From Desulfatitalea sp. UBA4791 (GTDB lineage: Bacteria; Desulfobacterota; Desulfobacteria; Desulfobacterales; Desulfosarcinaceae): DNA of 24,079 nt. The stretch is from positions 1 through 24,079 of the forward strand of contig DHGT01000083.1 in assembly GCA_002402905.1 (NCBI GenBank), written 5' to 3'. A program made the position numbers and the translations under genes. The stretch's first letter is position 1; each line of letters opens with the position of its first letter. The notes beneath the pieces were generated by a model. It was not told the DNA's origin, did no database searches, and saw only the letters and a list, made by a program, of their open reading frames with translations. Shown piece after piece: positions 1 to 7,086 of the stretch.

Positions 1-1
1 C

Positions 2-454
2 CAATACCTGGGCATGATCGACATTATCGCCCGTCACCTGGAAGCGCAAGGCATCGGTTTCGTCTCCCTGACCGGCGCCAGCCGCAACCGCGGCCGCCTG
101 ATCGCGCGTTTCGATCAGGATCCGGATTGCCGGGTGTTCGTGGGCAGCCTCAAGGCCGGCGGCGTGGGCATCGACCTGGTGGCCGCTTCGGTGGTGATTC
201 ACTACGACCGCTGGTGGAACGCGGCGCGCGAAGACCAGGCCACCGACCGGGTGCACCGCATCGGGCAGCGCCGCGGGGTGCAGGTGTTCAAGCTGGTCAC
301 CGAAGGCACCCTGGAGGAGAAGATCGCGGCCATTATCGACAAGAAAAAGAATCTGATGGAGAGCATCGTCCGTGAGGATGATCCGGACCTGGTCAAGACT
401 TTCTCCCGCCACGAGCTGATGGAGATGCTGGCCCTGCCCACCCCGAATCCTTGA
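2..454 (+). CDS. SNF2/SWI2-family helicase, C-terminal part (5' end outside window)
   Basis: This is the last ~150 residues of a DEAD/DEAH-like SNF2 ATPase, and the frame is open to the window edge. The helicase C-terminal (RecA-like lobe 2) signatures are clear: a GGVGIDLV motif V, then a WWN motif and a DQATDRVHRIGQ motif VI carrying the arginine finger. The end has the usual EEKI...KK.L brace. Bacterial SNF2 proteins (RapA/HepA relatives) translocate on duplex DNA to remodel protein-DNA contacts. The N-terminal part, which would show whether a SWIM zinc finger or other domain is present, is missing. The gene converges on the antiporter gene with only ~39 bp between stops. That gap holds the perfect palindrome GACGGCGCCGTC (459-470), which is too tight to call a terminator with confidence. 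Confidence 0.9.
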   Translation, partial: QYLGMIDIIARHLEAQGIGFVSLTGASRNRGRLIARFDQDPDCRVFVGSLKAGGVGIDLVAASVVIHYDRWWNAAREDQATDRVHRIGQRRGVQVFKLVTEGTLEEKIAAIIDKKKNLMESIVREDDPDLVKTFSRHELMEMLALPTPNP

Positions 455-493
455 AGTAGACGGCGCCGTCCACCCAAGCCTTTCACATGGTCA

Positions 494-2407
494 TCAAGGT
501 TCGAGCGCGCACGTCGTGGTGGTGAACGCCTCCCGGTCGGCCTGGCCGATGCGCTGCCAGCCTGCTTTTTCCAGAAATTCACCGGCCGGTTTCTGTTCGG
601 GCTCAAAGACCAGGAAGTAGACCTGGTCGCCTTTCTTGAGCTGCGTGCCGTCTCCGAAAGGGATGAGGCGCTCGTTGCGGCGCACGGCGGCGGCCAGCAA
701 GCCGTTGCCGTTGTAACCGGCCAGCGGCGAATCGCCGTTCGTCTCGTCGATGGTGTCCGGGTCGGGCTGCCAGATGTCGAGGTACACCTGTTCGTTTTTG
801 AACCGGCGCTGCCAGGTCTCCACATCCGCGGTGGCGCCGAAGAGCAGTTGGGCGCCGGCCTGGTGCAGCATCTTGACCGTCAGCGAGGCGGTGTCGGTCT
901 TCAGAGCCGCAAAGAGGGGAATCCCTTTGGCCTCCTGCTTGACCTTCTGGACGAAGAGATAGTTGACTTCGTCGTTGGCGGTCAGGGCCAGGACCCCGCG
1001 GCGCGTGTCGATCTCGGCGCGCAGCAGATTCCTGGATTGCAGCCCGTTGCCGTAAATGACCCGGGTGCAGTCCTGTTCGGCGGCCTTGCAGTGGTCGGCG
1101 TTGGAGTCGATCAGCACCACCTCCTGGCCGCTCTGTTTGAACAGCTTGGCCACGGCCCGGGCCAGGGAACCGGCGCCCAGAATCACCCACCCCGCCTGGC
1201 TGGGGCGCCGCAGGCCGAGGAGGCCGGCCATGGGGCCGCCGGTCAATCCGGCAAAGACCACCGTGACCGCGATCACCAGGAACACCAGGGCGCGCAGTTC
1301 GTACCCCCCGGAAAGGCCGCGCTCGGCGAAGGCGGCGGCGAAAAACGAGGCCACGGCGGCGGCCACGATGCCCCGGGGGCCGATCCAGGCGATGAAGGCC
1401 CGCTCTTTCCACTTGAGTTCGGTCATGCCGGTGCCGGCCAGCACGGCGGCCGGACGGACGAGAAACATGAGCACGAGGACCACGCCCAGGGCCGGCCAGC
1501 CCAGGTCGGCGACCTGGGCCATGCGCACGTCGGCGGCCAGGAGCACGAAGAGCATGCCGATGAGCAGAACGGTGAGTTCTTCCTTGAATTCCACCAGGTC
1601 TTGCAGAACGTAGGTGCTGAAATTGCCGATGACGATGCCGGCCATGGTCACGGCGGCGATGCCGCTTTCGGCCAGTACCAGGTTGCTGCCCTGGAACAGG
1701 GCCAGGACGATGGACAAGGTGAAGACGTTTTCGGTGCCTTCGGGAATCATGCGCCGGAAGCGGTAGAGAAACATGAGCGCCAACCCTGTCGCTCCGCCGG
1801 CCAGGGCCCCGAAACCGAGGCGCGACACCACGTGCCAGCCCCACACCAGGGGGCTGCCATGGGCCGGGCTGAGGGCCGCTTCCAGGGCCACGGCGGCCAC
1901 CACCGCGCCGAGGGCGTCGATCAGCACTCCCTCGGCCTCGAGCACCACGGCCACCGAGCGTTTGACCTTGAGGCGTTTCAGCAGCGGATTGATCACCGTG
2001 GGGCCGGTCACCATGACCAGGGTGCCGAAGAGGATGGCGCTCTTCCAGGGCCACTCCAGAATGAAGTGGGTCGCCGCGGCGGCCCCGGCGACCGTCACCG
2101 CGCCGCCGAGCAGAATGAGCTGGCGCACCGATCGTTGGGCGCGTCGCAGCCGTCTGAACTTCAGGTTCATGCCGCCTTCGAAGAGAATGACGGCCACGGC
2201 GAAGCCGGTGAGGATGCCAAGGGCCGGGCCGAGTGCCGCGGGATGGATGAGCCCGAGGCCGTCGGGACCGCAGGCTACGCCGGCGGCCAGCAGCAGAACG
2301 ATGCCGGGCACCCGGAGATGGTGGGCCAGGGTCTGGGCCGCCATGCCCAGGGCCAGGGCCAGTGAAATGGTCATGCCCGGATTCTGGGAGAGACCGTCCG
2401 GTGTCAT
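494..2407 (-). CDS. CPA-type cation/proton antiporter with C-terminal TrkA-N (RCK) domain
   Basis: This 637-residue membrane protein is predicted to exchange Na+ or K+ for H+ across the inner membrane. Residues ~10-400 are a run of hydrophobic helices typical of the sodium/hydrogen exchanger fold, with the conserved acidic stretch EAEGVLIDALG and the GPTVINPLLKR segment. A cytoplasmic Rossmann domain starts near residue 405 with GAGSLARA, followed by the acidic dinucleotide-ribose residue in VVLIDSN. A short C-terminal part (GDQVYFLVFEPEQ) resembles an RCK C-lobe. The ATG overlaps the TGA of the upstream ktrA gene by 4 bp, which implies translational coupling. Another ATG lies at codon 12. 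With KtrAB in the same operon it probably balances K+ uptake with K+/H+ efflux. Ion specificity cannot be read from sequence. Confidence 0.9.
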   Translation of the reverse strand: MTPDGLSQNPGMTISLALALGMAAQTLAHHLRVPGIVLLLAAGVACGPDGLGLIHPAALGPALGILTGFAVAVILFEGGMNLKFRRLRRAQRSVRQLILLGGAVTVAGAAAATHFILEWPWKSAILFGTLVMVTGPTVINPLLKRLKVKRSVAVVLEAEGVLIDALGAVVAAVALEAALSPAHGSPLVWGWHVVSRLGFGALAGGATGLALMFLYRFRRMIPEGTENVFTLSIVLALFQGSNLVLAESGIAAVTMAGIVIGNFSTYVLQDLVEFKEELTVLLIGMLFVLLAADVRMAQVADLGWPALGVVLVLMFLVRPAAVLAGTGMTELKWKERAFIAWIGPRGIVAAAVASFFAAAFAERGLSGGYELRALVFLVIAVTVVFAGLTGGPMAGLLGLRRPSQAGWVILGAGSLARAVAKLFKQSGQEVVLIDSNADHCKAAEQDCTRVIYGNGLQSRNLLRAEIDTRRGVLALTANDEVNYLFVQKVKQEAKGIPLFAALKTDTASLTVKMLHQAGAQLLFGATADVETWQRRFKNEQVYLDIWQPDPDTIDETNGDSPLAGYNGNGLLAAAVRRNERLIPFGDGTQLKKGDQVYFLVFEPEQKPAGEFLEKAGWQRIGQADREAFTTTTCALEP

Positions 2408-3060
2408 TTCAGCTCCTTGATTTTTTTCAGATCGCCGTCGCGTCCGAGCATGACCAGCACGTCGCTGTCCTTGATGGTGAAATCGGCGTCGGGCACCATC
2501 CTGAAGCGTTCGGGCACCAGCTCCTTGACGGCGATGATGTAGACTTCGTAGCGTTTGCGCAGGTTCAGGTCCTTGAGGGTTTTGCCGATGAACGAGGTCG
2601 GCGGGTCGACCTGGGCGATGGTGTAGTCTTCCTCCAGGGGCAGAAACTCGAGGATGTTGGGCGAGGTGAGTTTCAGGGCCAGGCGCTGGGCCATGTCCAT
2701 GCCCGGCCGGATGATTTCGGTGGCGCCCAGCTCCTTGAGGATCTCGCCGTGGTCGTCGTCCTCAGCCTTGACGATGATGCGCCGGATGCCCAGGCGGCTC
2801 AGGTGAAAGCAGATCAGGATGCTCGGCTTGATGTTGGCTCCGGTGCTCACGATGACTGCATCCATCTCTTCGAGCCCCAGCCCCTTGAGCGCCGCCATGT
2901 CGGTCACGTCCTGCACGATGGCGCTGGTGCAGTGGGGTTCGATGGCCTGGATCCGTTCCTTGCTGCGATCGATGGCGATCACCTCGTTCTTGTTTTCGTA
3001 AAGGGCTTTGGCCACGTAGTATCCGAAACTTCCGGCGCCGATGACGGCGAATCGTTTCAT
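2404..3060 (-). CDS. ktrA: Ktr/Trk potassium uptake regulatory subunit (RCK protein)
   Basis: This 218-residue cytoplasmic gating subunit fits a K+ channel-transporter. The N-terminal RCK_N Rossmann domain begins MKRFAVIGAGSFG (GxGxxG), with the acidic nucleotide-binding end at VIAIDRS. A second part from about residue 135 matches RCK_C (IGKTLKDLNLRKRYEVYIIAV). A single RCK unit of this length matches KtrA rather than the doubled TrkA of E. coli. The ATG at 3060 has AAAGGA upstream. It lies 17 bp after ktrB and overlaps the next gene by 4 bp. The frame is open further upstream, but that part lies over ktrB and is not coding. KtrA family members form octameric rings that bind ATP/ADP or NAD(H) and control KtrB opening. 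Confidence 0.93.
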   Translation of the reverse strand: MKRFAVIGAGSFGYYVAKALYENKNEVIAIDRSKERIQAIEPHCTSAIVQDVTDMAALKGLGLEEMDAVIVSTGANIKPSILICFHLSRLGIRRIIVKAEDDDHGEILKELGATEIIRPGMDMAQRLALKLTSPNILEFLPLEEDYTIAQVDPPTSFIGKTLKDLNLRKRYEVYIIAVKELVPERFRMVPDADFTIKDSDVLVMLGRDGDLKKIKELK

Positions 3061-3077
3061 ATAGATTCCTTTCTTTG

Positions 3078-4457
3078 CTATCCGATCATCATGTTTTCTT
3101 CGGCATACTGAACCCCTTTGGTGGCCCCGCCGCCGGCAATGATATAGGTGAAGGCGGGCACGCCCACCCGGCCGATGATCATCAGCAGGATGATCACCAG
3201 TTTGCCGGACCATGTGAGCGCGGCGGTGATCCCCATGGAGAGGCCCACCGTGGCAAAGGCCGATACGGTCTCGAAGAGAAAGCTCAAAAACTGGCGGTTG
3301 CCCGAAATGCGCGCCCCATGGTCCGGATCCAGCAGCAGGATCAGGAAGACGGCCAGGCAAACGGCGGCCAGGGAGAAGACCAGCACCGAAATGCTCTTGG
3401 CAATCGTCTCCTGGGGAATGGTCTTGCCGAAAAGGTTGGCGCACTTGCGCCGCATCAGCCGGCTCCACGAAAAGGTGGCCAGGACGGCCAGGGTGGTGGT
3501 TTTGATGCCACCGCCGCACGATCCCGGCGAAGCGCCCACCAGCATTAAAAACATCATGAAGAGCAGGGTGGCCGTATTGAGGCCGGCGATGTCCAGGGTG
3601 TTGAAGCCGGCCGTGCGGCAGGTCACCGATTGAAAAAGGGCGGCCATGATCCCCTGCCCCGACCCCAGGGTGCCGGTCAGGGAGCGCTCCGAAAGCAGCA
3701 GCACCAGCGCGCCGGTAGCGGTCAGTCCGACCGTGGTGGCGATCACGCTCTTGGTCTGTAGCGACACCTTGCCGTTCCGGCGCCCCGTTGCCCGCTGGAA
3801 AAGCTCGTACACCACCGGAAATCCGATGCCGCCCAACACGATCAGACCGCCCACCGTGAAATTCACAAGGACGGAAGCGCGTTCATCCATCAAGTTGTTG
3901 CTGAATTGGGAGAATCCGGCGTTGCAGAACGCGGAGACCGAATGAAAAACGGCTTTGAAGAGCGCTTCGGGCCAGGGATAGGTCGGTTGCCAGTGGGCGA
4001 AGAGCAGCACGGCGCCCACCGCTTCGATGGCCAGGGTGAAGACGAGGACCGAGCGGATCAGGGCGTAGATGTCTTCCCGGGGTGCATGCGAGAAGACCTC
4101 CTGCATGGCCATGCGCTGCTGAAACACCACCCGCTTGCCGATGATCTGGAACAGGGCCACCGAAAGGGTCATGATGCCCAGGCCGCCGATCTGGATCAAA
4201 AATAGGATCACCGCCTGGCCGAAGCCGGTGAAATAGGTGGCTGTGTCCACGACGATCAGGCCGGTCACGCACACGGCCGAGGTGGCGGTGAACAGGGCGT
4301 CGATGGGGTCGATGCCGTTGCCGCCGGTAGCCGCCGGCAGCATGAGGGCCAGGCTCCCGATGAGGATGGTCGCCAGGTAGCTTGTCAGGAGCAGGTTGGT
4401 GGGATGGGCGTGATAAAGGCGCCGGTGCAGCCAGGATGAGAGCAGGTGAATTGGCAT
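3078..4457 (-). CDS. ktrB: Ktr/Trk potassium transporter, membrane subunit
   Basis: This 459-residue integral membrane K+ translocating subunit has four M1-P-M2 repeats. Each pore loop is visible by its filter glycine: TSAVCVTGL, AFCNAGFS, VTCRTAGFNT and SAFATVGLSMG. Length and the single-RCK partner next door point to KtrB, although the gene could equally be annotated trkH. The start is chosen at ATG 4457 because AAGGAG sits 5 nt upstream. A GTG two codons earlier (4463) falls inside the Shine-Dalgarno region and is less likely. It begins 25 bp after the mini-UbiB-like gene and is followed 17 bp later by ktrA. Ktr systems usually couple K+ uptake to Na+, but that is family knowledge rather than something visible here. 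Confidence 0.93.
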   Translation of the reverse strand: MPIHLLSSWLHRRLYHAHPTNLLLTSYLATILIGSLALMLPAATGGNGIDPIDALFTATSAVCVTGLIVVDTATYFTGFGQAVILFLIQIGGLGIMTLSVALFQIIGKRVVFQQRMAMQEVFSHAPREDIYALIRSVLVFTLAIEAVGAVLLFAHWQPTYPWPEALFKAVFHSVSAFCNAGFSQFSNNLMDERASVLVNFTVGGLIVLGGIGFPVVYELFQRATGRRNGKVSLQTKSVIATTVGLTATGALVLLLSERSLTGTLGSGQGIMAALFQSVTCRTAGFNTLDIAGLNTATLLFMMFLMLVGASPGSCGGGIKTTTLAVLATFSWSRLMRRKCANLFGKTIPQETIAKSISVLVFSLAAVCLAVFLILLLDPDHGARISGNRQFLSFLFETVSAFATVGLSMGITAALTWSGKLVIILLMIIGRVGVPAFTYIIAGGGATKGVQYAEENMMIG

Positions 4458-4482
4458 GAACACTCCTTGGCTTTGGGACGGC

Positions 4483-4749
4483 TCAATATTTGCGTTGCCG
4501 CAGAATGTTGTAAATCAGCCAGAGCCCGAGCAATCCGGAAATGAGATAGCCCACCACGCCCAGGGCGGGAAACCCGAACAGAAAGGGACCGATCCCGGTG
4601 GTGATGATCATGGAGGAGCCGATGATCATGGCGGCGATCATGATGCCGAAGGTCAGACGGTCGATGAGATCGTCGAAGCCATACTTGAGCAAAATCATGA
4701 CGATCTCTTTGAAACGGCCGAGCCGCATCAAGGTGTTTAATTCCATCAT
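4483..4749 (-). CDS. Small two-TM membrane protein resembling fused termini of UbiB/AarF (ABC1 kinase domain absent)
   Basis: An 88-residue protein (94 if the ATG at 4767 is used). Residues 1-32 (LMRLGRFKEIVMILLKYGFDD) read like the N-terminus of the AarF/UbiB/ABC1 atypical kinase family. They run directly into TFGIMIAAMIIGSSMI, two transmembrane helices around a GP.LFGFP turn, and a GLLGLWL tail, which is the usual C-terminal membrane anchor of the same family. The ~400-residue kinase core between them is absent with no frame break. The recognition is from memory, not alignment. It is the first gene of the operon with ktrB, ktrA and the antiporter. With the inferred transcription start near 4778, ATG 4749 leaves a 29-nt leader, though neither ATG has a good Shine-Dalgarno. 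Function is unknown; it may be a relic or a small membrane regulator. Confidence 0.72.
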   Translation of the reverse strand: MMELNTLMRLGRFKEIVMILLKYGFDDLIDRLTFGIMIAAMIIGSSMIITTGIGPFLFGFPALGVVGYLISGLLGLWLIYNILRQRKY

Positions 4750-4784
4750 ATGTCTTTCATAGGGCATGAATGCGAGTGAACGCT

Positions 4785-4813
4785 ATATTAATTTTTTGGC
4801 CAACTATTTGCAA
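4785..4813 (-). promoter_or_regulatory. Candidate sigma-70 promoter of the mini-UbiB/ktrB/ktrA/antiporter operon
   Basis: On the minus strand TTGCAA (-35, 4813-4808) is separated by exactly 17 bp from TAATAT (-10, 4790-4785). It lies just upstream of the first gene of the operon, with predicted transcription start near 4778. Confidence 0.5.
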
Positions 4814-4850
4814 CGACAATTGGGGTGTATGGCCGAGGACGGTCAGTGCA

Positions 4851-4873
4851 CTTTTATTTTATTGAAATAAAAG
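4851..4873. other. AT-rich perfect hairpin
   Basis: The arm CTTTTATTT (4851-4859) pairs perfectly over 9 bp with AAATAAAAG (4865-4873) around a 5-nt loop. It lies between two divergent genes, so it is not an obvious terminator; it could be an operator or leader element. Confidence 0.4.
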
Positions 4874-4919
4874 GGTAATGCGGAGAGACGGCCGGTGATC
4901 GGCGCCGGACGCCGCATCG

Positions 4920-4944
4920 GGCCACCGACAGGGGTCGGTCGGCC
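4920..4944. other. GC-rich hairpin upstream of the CheX-FliN gene
   Basis: GGCCACCGAC (4920-4929) pairs with GTCGGT-GGCC (4934-4944) around an AGGG loop, with one bulged C (4940). This gives a 10-bp stem about 65 bp ahead of the CheX-CheX-FliN start. If transcribed it would lie in the leader. No downstream U-run is present, so it is not a simple terminator, and no known riboswitch class was recognised. Confidence 0.35.
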
Positions 4945-5010
4945 TGTCAAATTACTGACTGTCGCTCCTGGCCGGGGCACGTATTCGAATGGACTGCCGG
5001 ATAACACGCT

Positions 5011-6375
5011 ATGGAAAAGATTCGCATCACCGCCGTCGAAAAGACCGTCACCAACTGCATGATCGAGACGTTCGATACCATGCTCTCCATGGACCTGAAC
5101 AAGGTGGGCAAGGTCACCGATCCGGGACTCAATGAAAAACGCCTGGTGGGCGCCGTGCATTTTGCCGGCGAGGTGGTCGGCACCATGAGCCTGCATGTGA
5201 GCCAGGAGTTCGCCGCGCTGATGACGACTGCCATGCTGGGCGTCGATGAGAGCGAAATCGACGGTGTGGAGGAGATCAAGGATGTCCTCGGCGAGCTGGC
5301 CAATATCATCAGCGGCAATTTGAAAAGTGATTTTCTGGACAGCGACCTGGCCTGCGTGATTTCGACCCCCTCGATCACCCGCGGCTCCGATTTCAAAATC
5401 GAGGCCAGCAAGATGGGCGATCTCAATCAATGGATCTTCAGACACAAGAAGCATGAAATCATCGTCGAGATTTCCCTCAAGGAAGATATCGGCGCCAAGC
5501 GCGAAATCGCCGGCATCGCCCAGTTGGAAAGCGCAGAAATCCTCTCCAAGATCAATTCGGTGGATATTCCCACCACCGTGATCAACGCGGTCATCGACGT
5601 CTTTTATACCATGCTCTCCATGGAAACCGAAAACATCCCGGCGGTGCCCGAAGGGTTCCGTGAGGATAAACGCACGGTGGGCACGGTCAGTTTCGCCGGC
5701 GATGTGCAGGGATTGTTCAACATCCAGGTCAATGACGACTTCGCCCGCACCATGACGGCCGCCATGCTCGGCATGGACGCAAGCGAGATCGAGAGCGAGG
5801 AAGAGGTGTTCGACGTGATGCGCGAACTGAGCAACATCATCGGCGGCAACCTCAAGTCGGCCTTTGTGGACGTGGGCCTGTCGTGCGTGCTGTCCACGCC
5901 GGCGATCACCAATGGCATGGATTTCCGCGTCGAGTCGCTCAACATCATCAAGACCCAGCGTTTTCTGTTTTCGTGCGGCGGCAACACGATCATCGTCGAT
6001 GCCGGAATCAAAAAAGATGAGCTGGATGCGCCGATGGGGGCCGATTTTTCGCCCGAGGAGCTTGCCAAACAAGATGGCCTCTCCGTTTCGGAGGAAGCGC
6101 CCGATGATCCATGGCGCAACCTGGACCTGATCATGGAGATTCCCCTGGAGCTGACGGTGGAGTTGGGACGCACCAGCAAGCGTATTTACGATGTGCTCAA
6201 GCTCAACCAGGGATCGGTGGTCGATCTGGTGCAACTCGAGGGCGAGCCGGTCGATCTGCTGGTCAACGACACCCTGATCGCCAAGGGGGAGGTGGTGGTG
6301 GAAAAGGAAAAGTACGGCATCCGCATCGTCGAAGTGGTCAGCCGCATGGAGCGGGTCAGCAGTTTCAGGTTGTAA
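5011..6375 (+). CDS. CheX-CheX-FliN fusion protein (chemotaxis phosphatase-like repeats plus SpoA domain)
   Basis: A 454-residue soluble protein with a tandem duplication followed by a C-ring domain. Repeat 1 (~1-165) and repeat 2 (~185-340) are CheX/CheC-like and share a TMLSM motif near their starts. Each keeps the phosphatase signature D-x3-E-x2-N with a downstream proline: D91/E95/N98/P120 and D268/E272/N275/P297. The spacing to the proline is 21 residues, one less than the remembered consensus. From residue ~375 (MEIPLELTVELG) the protein matches the FliN/YscQ SpoA domain of the flagellar switch, including GSVVDL and NDTLIAKGEVVV. FliY of Gram-positives is the nearest known idea (CheC-like plus FliN), but with a different arrangement. 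No flagellar genes are nearby. An in-frame TAA at 5002-5004 rules out earlier starts. The Shine-Dalgarno is weak. Confidence 0.85.
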   Translation: MEKIRITAVEKTVTNCMIETFDTMLSMDLNKVGKVTDPGLNEKRLVGAVHFAGEVVGTMSLHVSQEFAALMTTAMLGVDESEIDGVEEIKDVLGELANIISGNLKSDFLDSDLACVISTPSITRGSDFKIEASKMGDLNQWIFRHKKHEIIVEISLKEDIGAKREIAGIAQLESAEILSKINSVDIPTTVINAVIDVFYTMLSMETENIPAVPEGFREDKRTVGTVSFAGDVQGLFNIQVNDDFARTMTAAMLGMDASEIESEEEVFDVMRELSNIIGGNLKSAFVDVGLSCVLSTPAITNGMDFRVESLNIIKTQRFLFSCGGNTIIVDAGIKKDELDAPMGADFSPEELAKQDGLSVSEEAPDDPWRNLDLIMEIPLELTVELGRTSKRIYDVLKLNQGSVVDLVQLEGEPVDLLVNDTLIAKGEVVVEKEKYGIRIVEVVSRMERVSSFRL

Positions 6376-6402
6376 ACCCGAACCGCCGTCACATCGTTAG
6401 GC

Positions 6403-6430
6403 TTGCAAAAAGAGATGGATTCGTTATGAT
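6403..6430 (+). promoter_or_regulatory. Candidate sigma-70 promoter for the small unknown gene
   Basis: TTGCAA (6403-6408), 16 bp, then TATGAT (6425-6430). The implied start of transcription near 6437 is only ~2 nt ahead of the first ATG (6439), which favours the later ATG at 6478. Confidence 0.45.
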
Positions 6431-6477
6431 AGCCGTTAATGACCACGGGCGCCGAATTCATTTCCAGGATGCATGCC

Positions 6478-6780
6478 ATGTCTGAAGAAAAAATCATCTC
6501 CATCGAATCCTTGGACAAAGCGTTGTCCATGATGCTGCAGAACATCATGCGCATGGTGCCGGAAAGGGACCAGCAGGATGTGGCCCTTCAGCGTCTTCTG
6601 GCCTTCCGATTGCGCATCGATGGGGAGAGCGCCACACGAGAATATTTGATGCGCAAGATACGGGATATGATCCAGTGCCGGTACAACGGCCGTCTCTACG
6701 ATTTCGTCAAGGACGACCACTTTTCGGCGGCCTGTGCACCGCCGCCGCCGAAGCAAACCGACCCACCCGAAACCGCCTGA
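6478..6780 (+). CDS. Hypothetical small protein
   Basis: A ~100-residue protein that was not recognised. It starts MSEEKIISIESLDKALSMM, continues with a mostly helical, charged and methionine-rich middle (MLQNIMRMVPERDQQDV, LRIDGESATREYLMRKIRDMI) and ends in a flexible proline-rich tail with PPPPK. There is no signal peptide or transmembrane helix. The ATG at 6478 is preferred because AGGA lies 8 nt upstream and the best promoter candidate would start transcription almost at the earlier ATG (6439). It follows the CheX-FliN gene by ~100 bp but appears to have its own promoter, so co-function is only a possibility. Confidence 0.6.
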   Translation: MSEEKIISIESLDKALSMMLQNIMRMVPERDQQDVALQRLLAFRLRIDGESATREYLMRKIRDMIQCRYNGRLYDFVKDDHFSAACAPPPPKQTDPPETA

Positions 6781-6793
6781 AACCCCTGAGTCA

Positions 6794-6837
6794 TGCCCAT
6801 CCACATATGGCCAATGTGCCTGTTTGTGGGCGGACAC
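6794..6837. repeat. 44-bp dispersed hairpin repeat, copy 1
   Basis: This segment matches 22965-23008 at 38 of 44 positions without gaps. Its core begins CCACATATGGCC and ends GCCTGTTTGTGG, so the ends (CCACA/TGTGG) and inner GGC/GCC can pair into a hairpin. In this copy the stem is imperfect. It lies in a gap between convergent genes. Size, palindromic form and intergenic location suggest a REP-like element. Confidence 0.65.
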
Positions 6838-6960
6838 GGATTCGTAATGTCGTCCTCGCCTCTAAGTACACGCAGGCATAGATAAGCTGACATACAGGTC
6901 GTCCCAGACAGCCCATGGAATTGACTCTTAGCATACTCGTGCGCATACTTCAGCGCAGCG

Positions 6961-7037
6961 GTACTCGTACTCGATCCATCCTGGAATCGTTGACATAAAC
7001 AGGGGAATTTTTCGAGTACGAGAACGAGTACGAGTAC
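6961..7037. repeat. Inverted repeat of GTACTC/GAGTAC hexamers
   Basis: Two tandem GTACTC units (6961-6972) are followed 41 nt later by four tandem hexamers, GAGTAC, GAGAAC, GAGTAC and GAGTAC (7014-7037). The last pair is a perfect 12-bp reverse complement of the first block, and the earlier pair matches 11 of 12. The DNA can therefore fold with either half of the downstream array. It sits 50 bp past the end of prkA2. No coding frame explains it. Confidence 0.6.
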
Positions 7038-7086
7038 GACTGCAAGCAAGTGGCCCAATATGTCAGCATAATGATGAAATAGTGTA

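Larger units (their letters stand above)
6781..7086. other. Gene-free stretch between convergent genes
   Basis: These 306 bases lie between the stop of the small unknown gene and the stop of prkA2. No credible coding frame was seen. The stretch holds the 44-bp dispersed hairpin repeat (6794-6837) and the GTACTC/GAGTAC inverted repeat (6961-7037). No classic GC hairpin followed by a U-run was found for either gene, so one of these structures may act in transcription termination. Confidence 0.6.

Noticed and set aside
4458..4463. GTG 4463 as start of ktrB
   Set aside because: It overlaps the AAGGAG that is well placed for ATG 4457.
7014..7037. CRISPR-like short repeats
   Set aside because: Units are 6-bp contiguous hexamers without spacers, and no cas genes are nearby.
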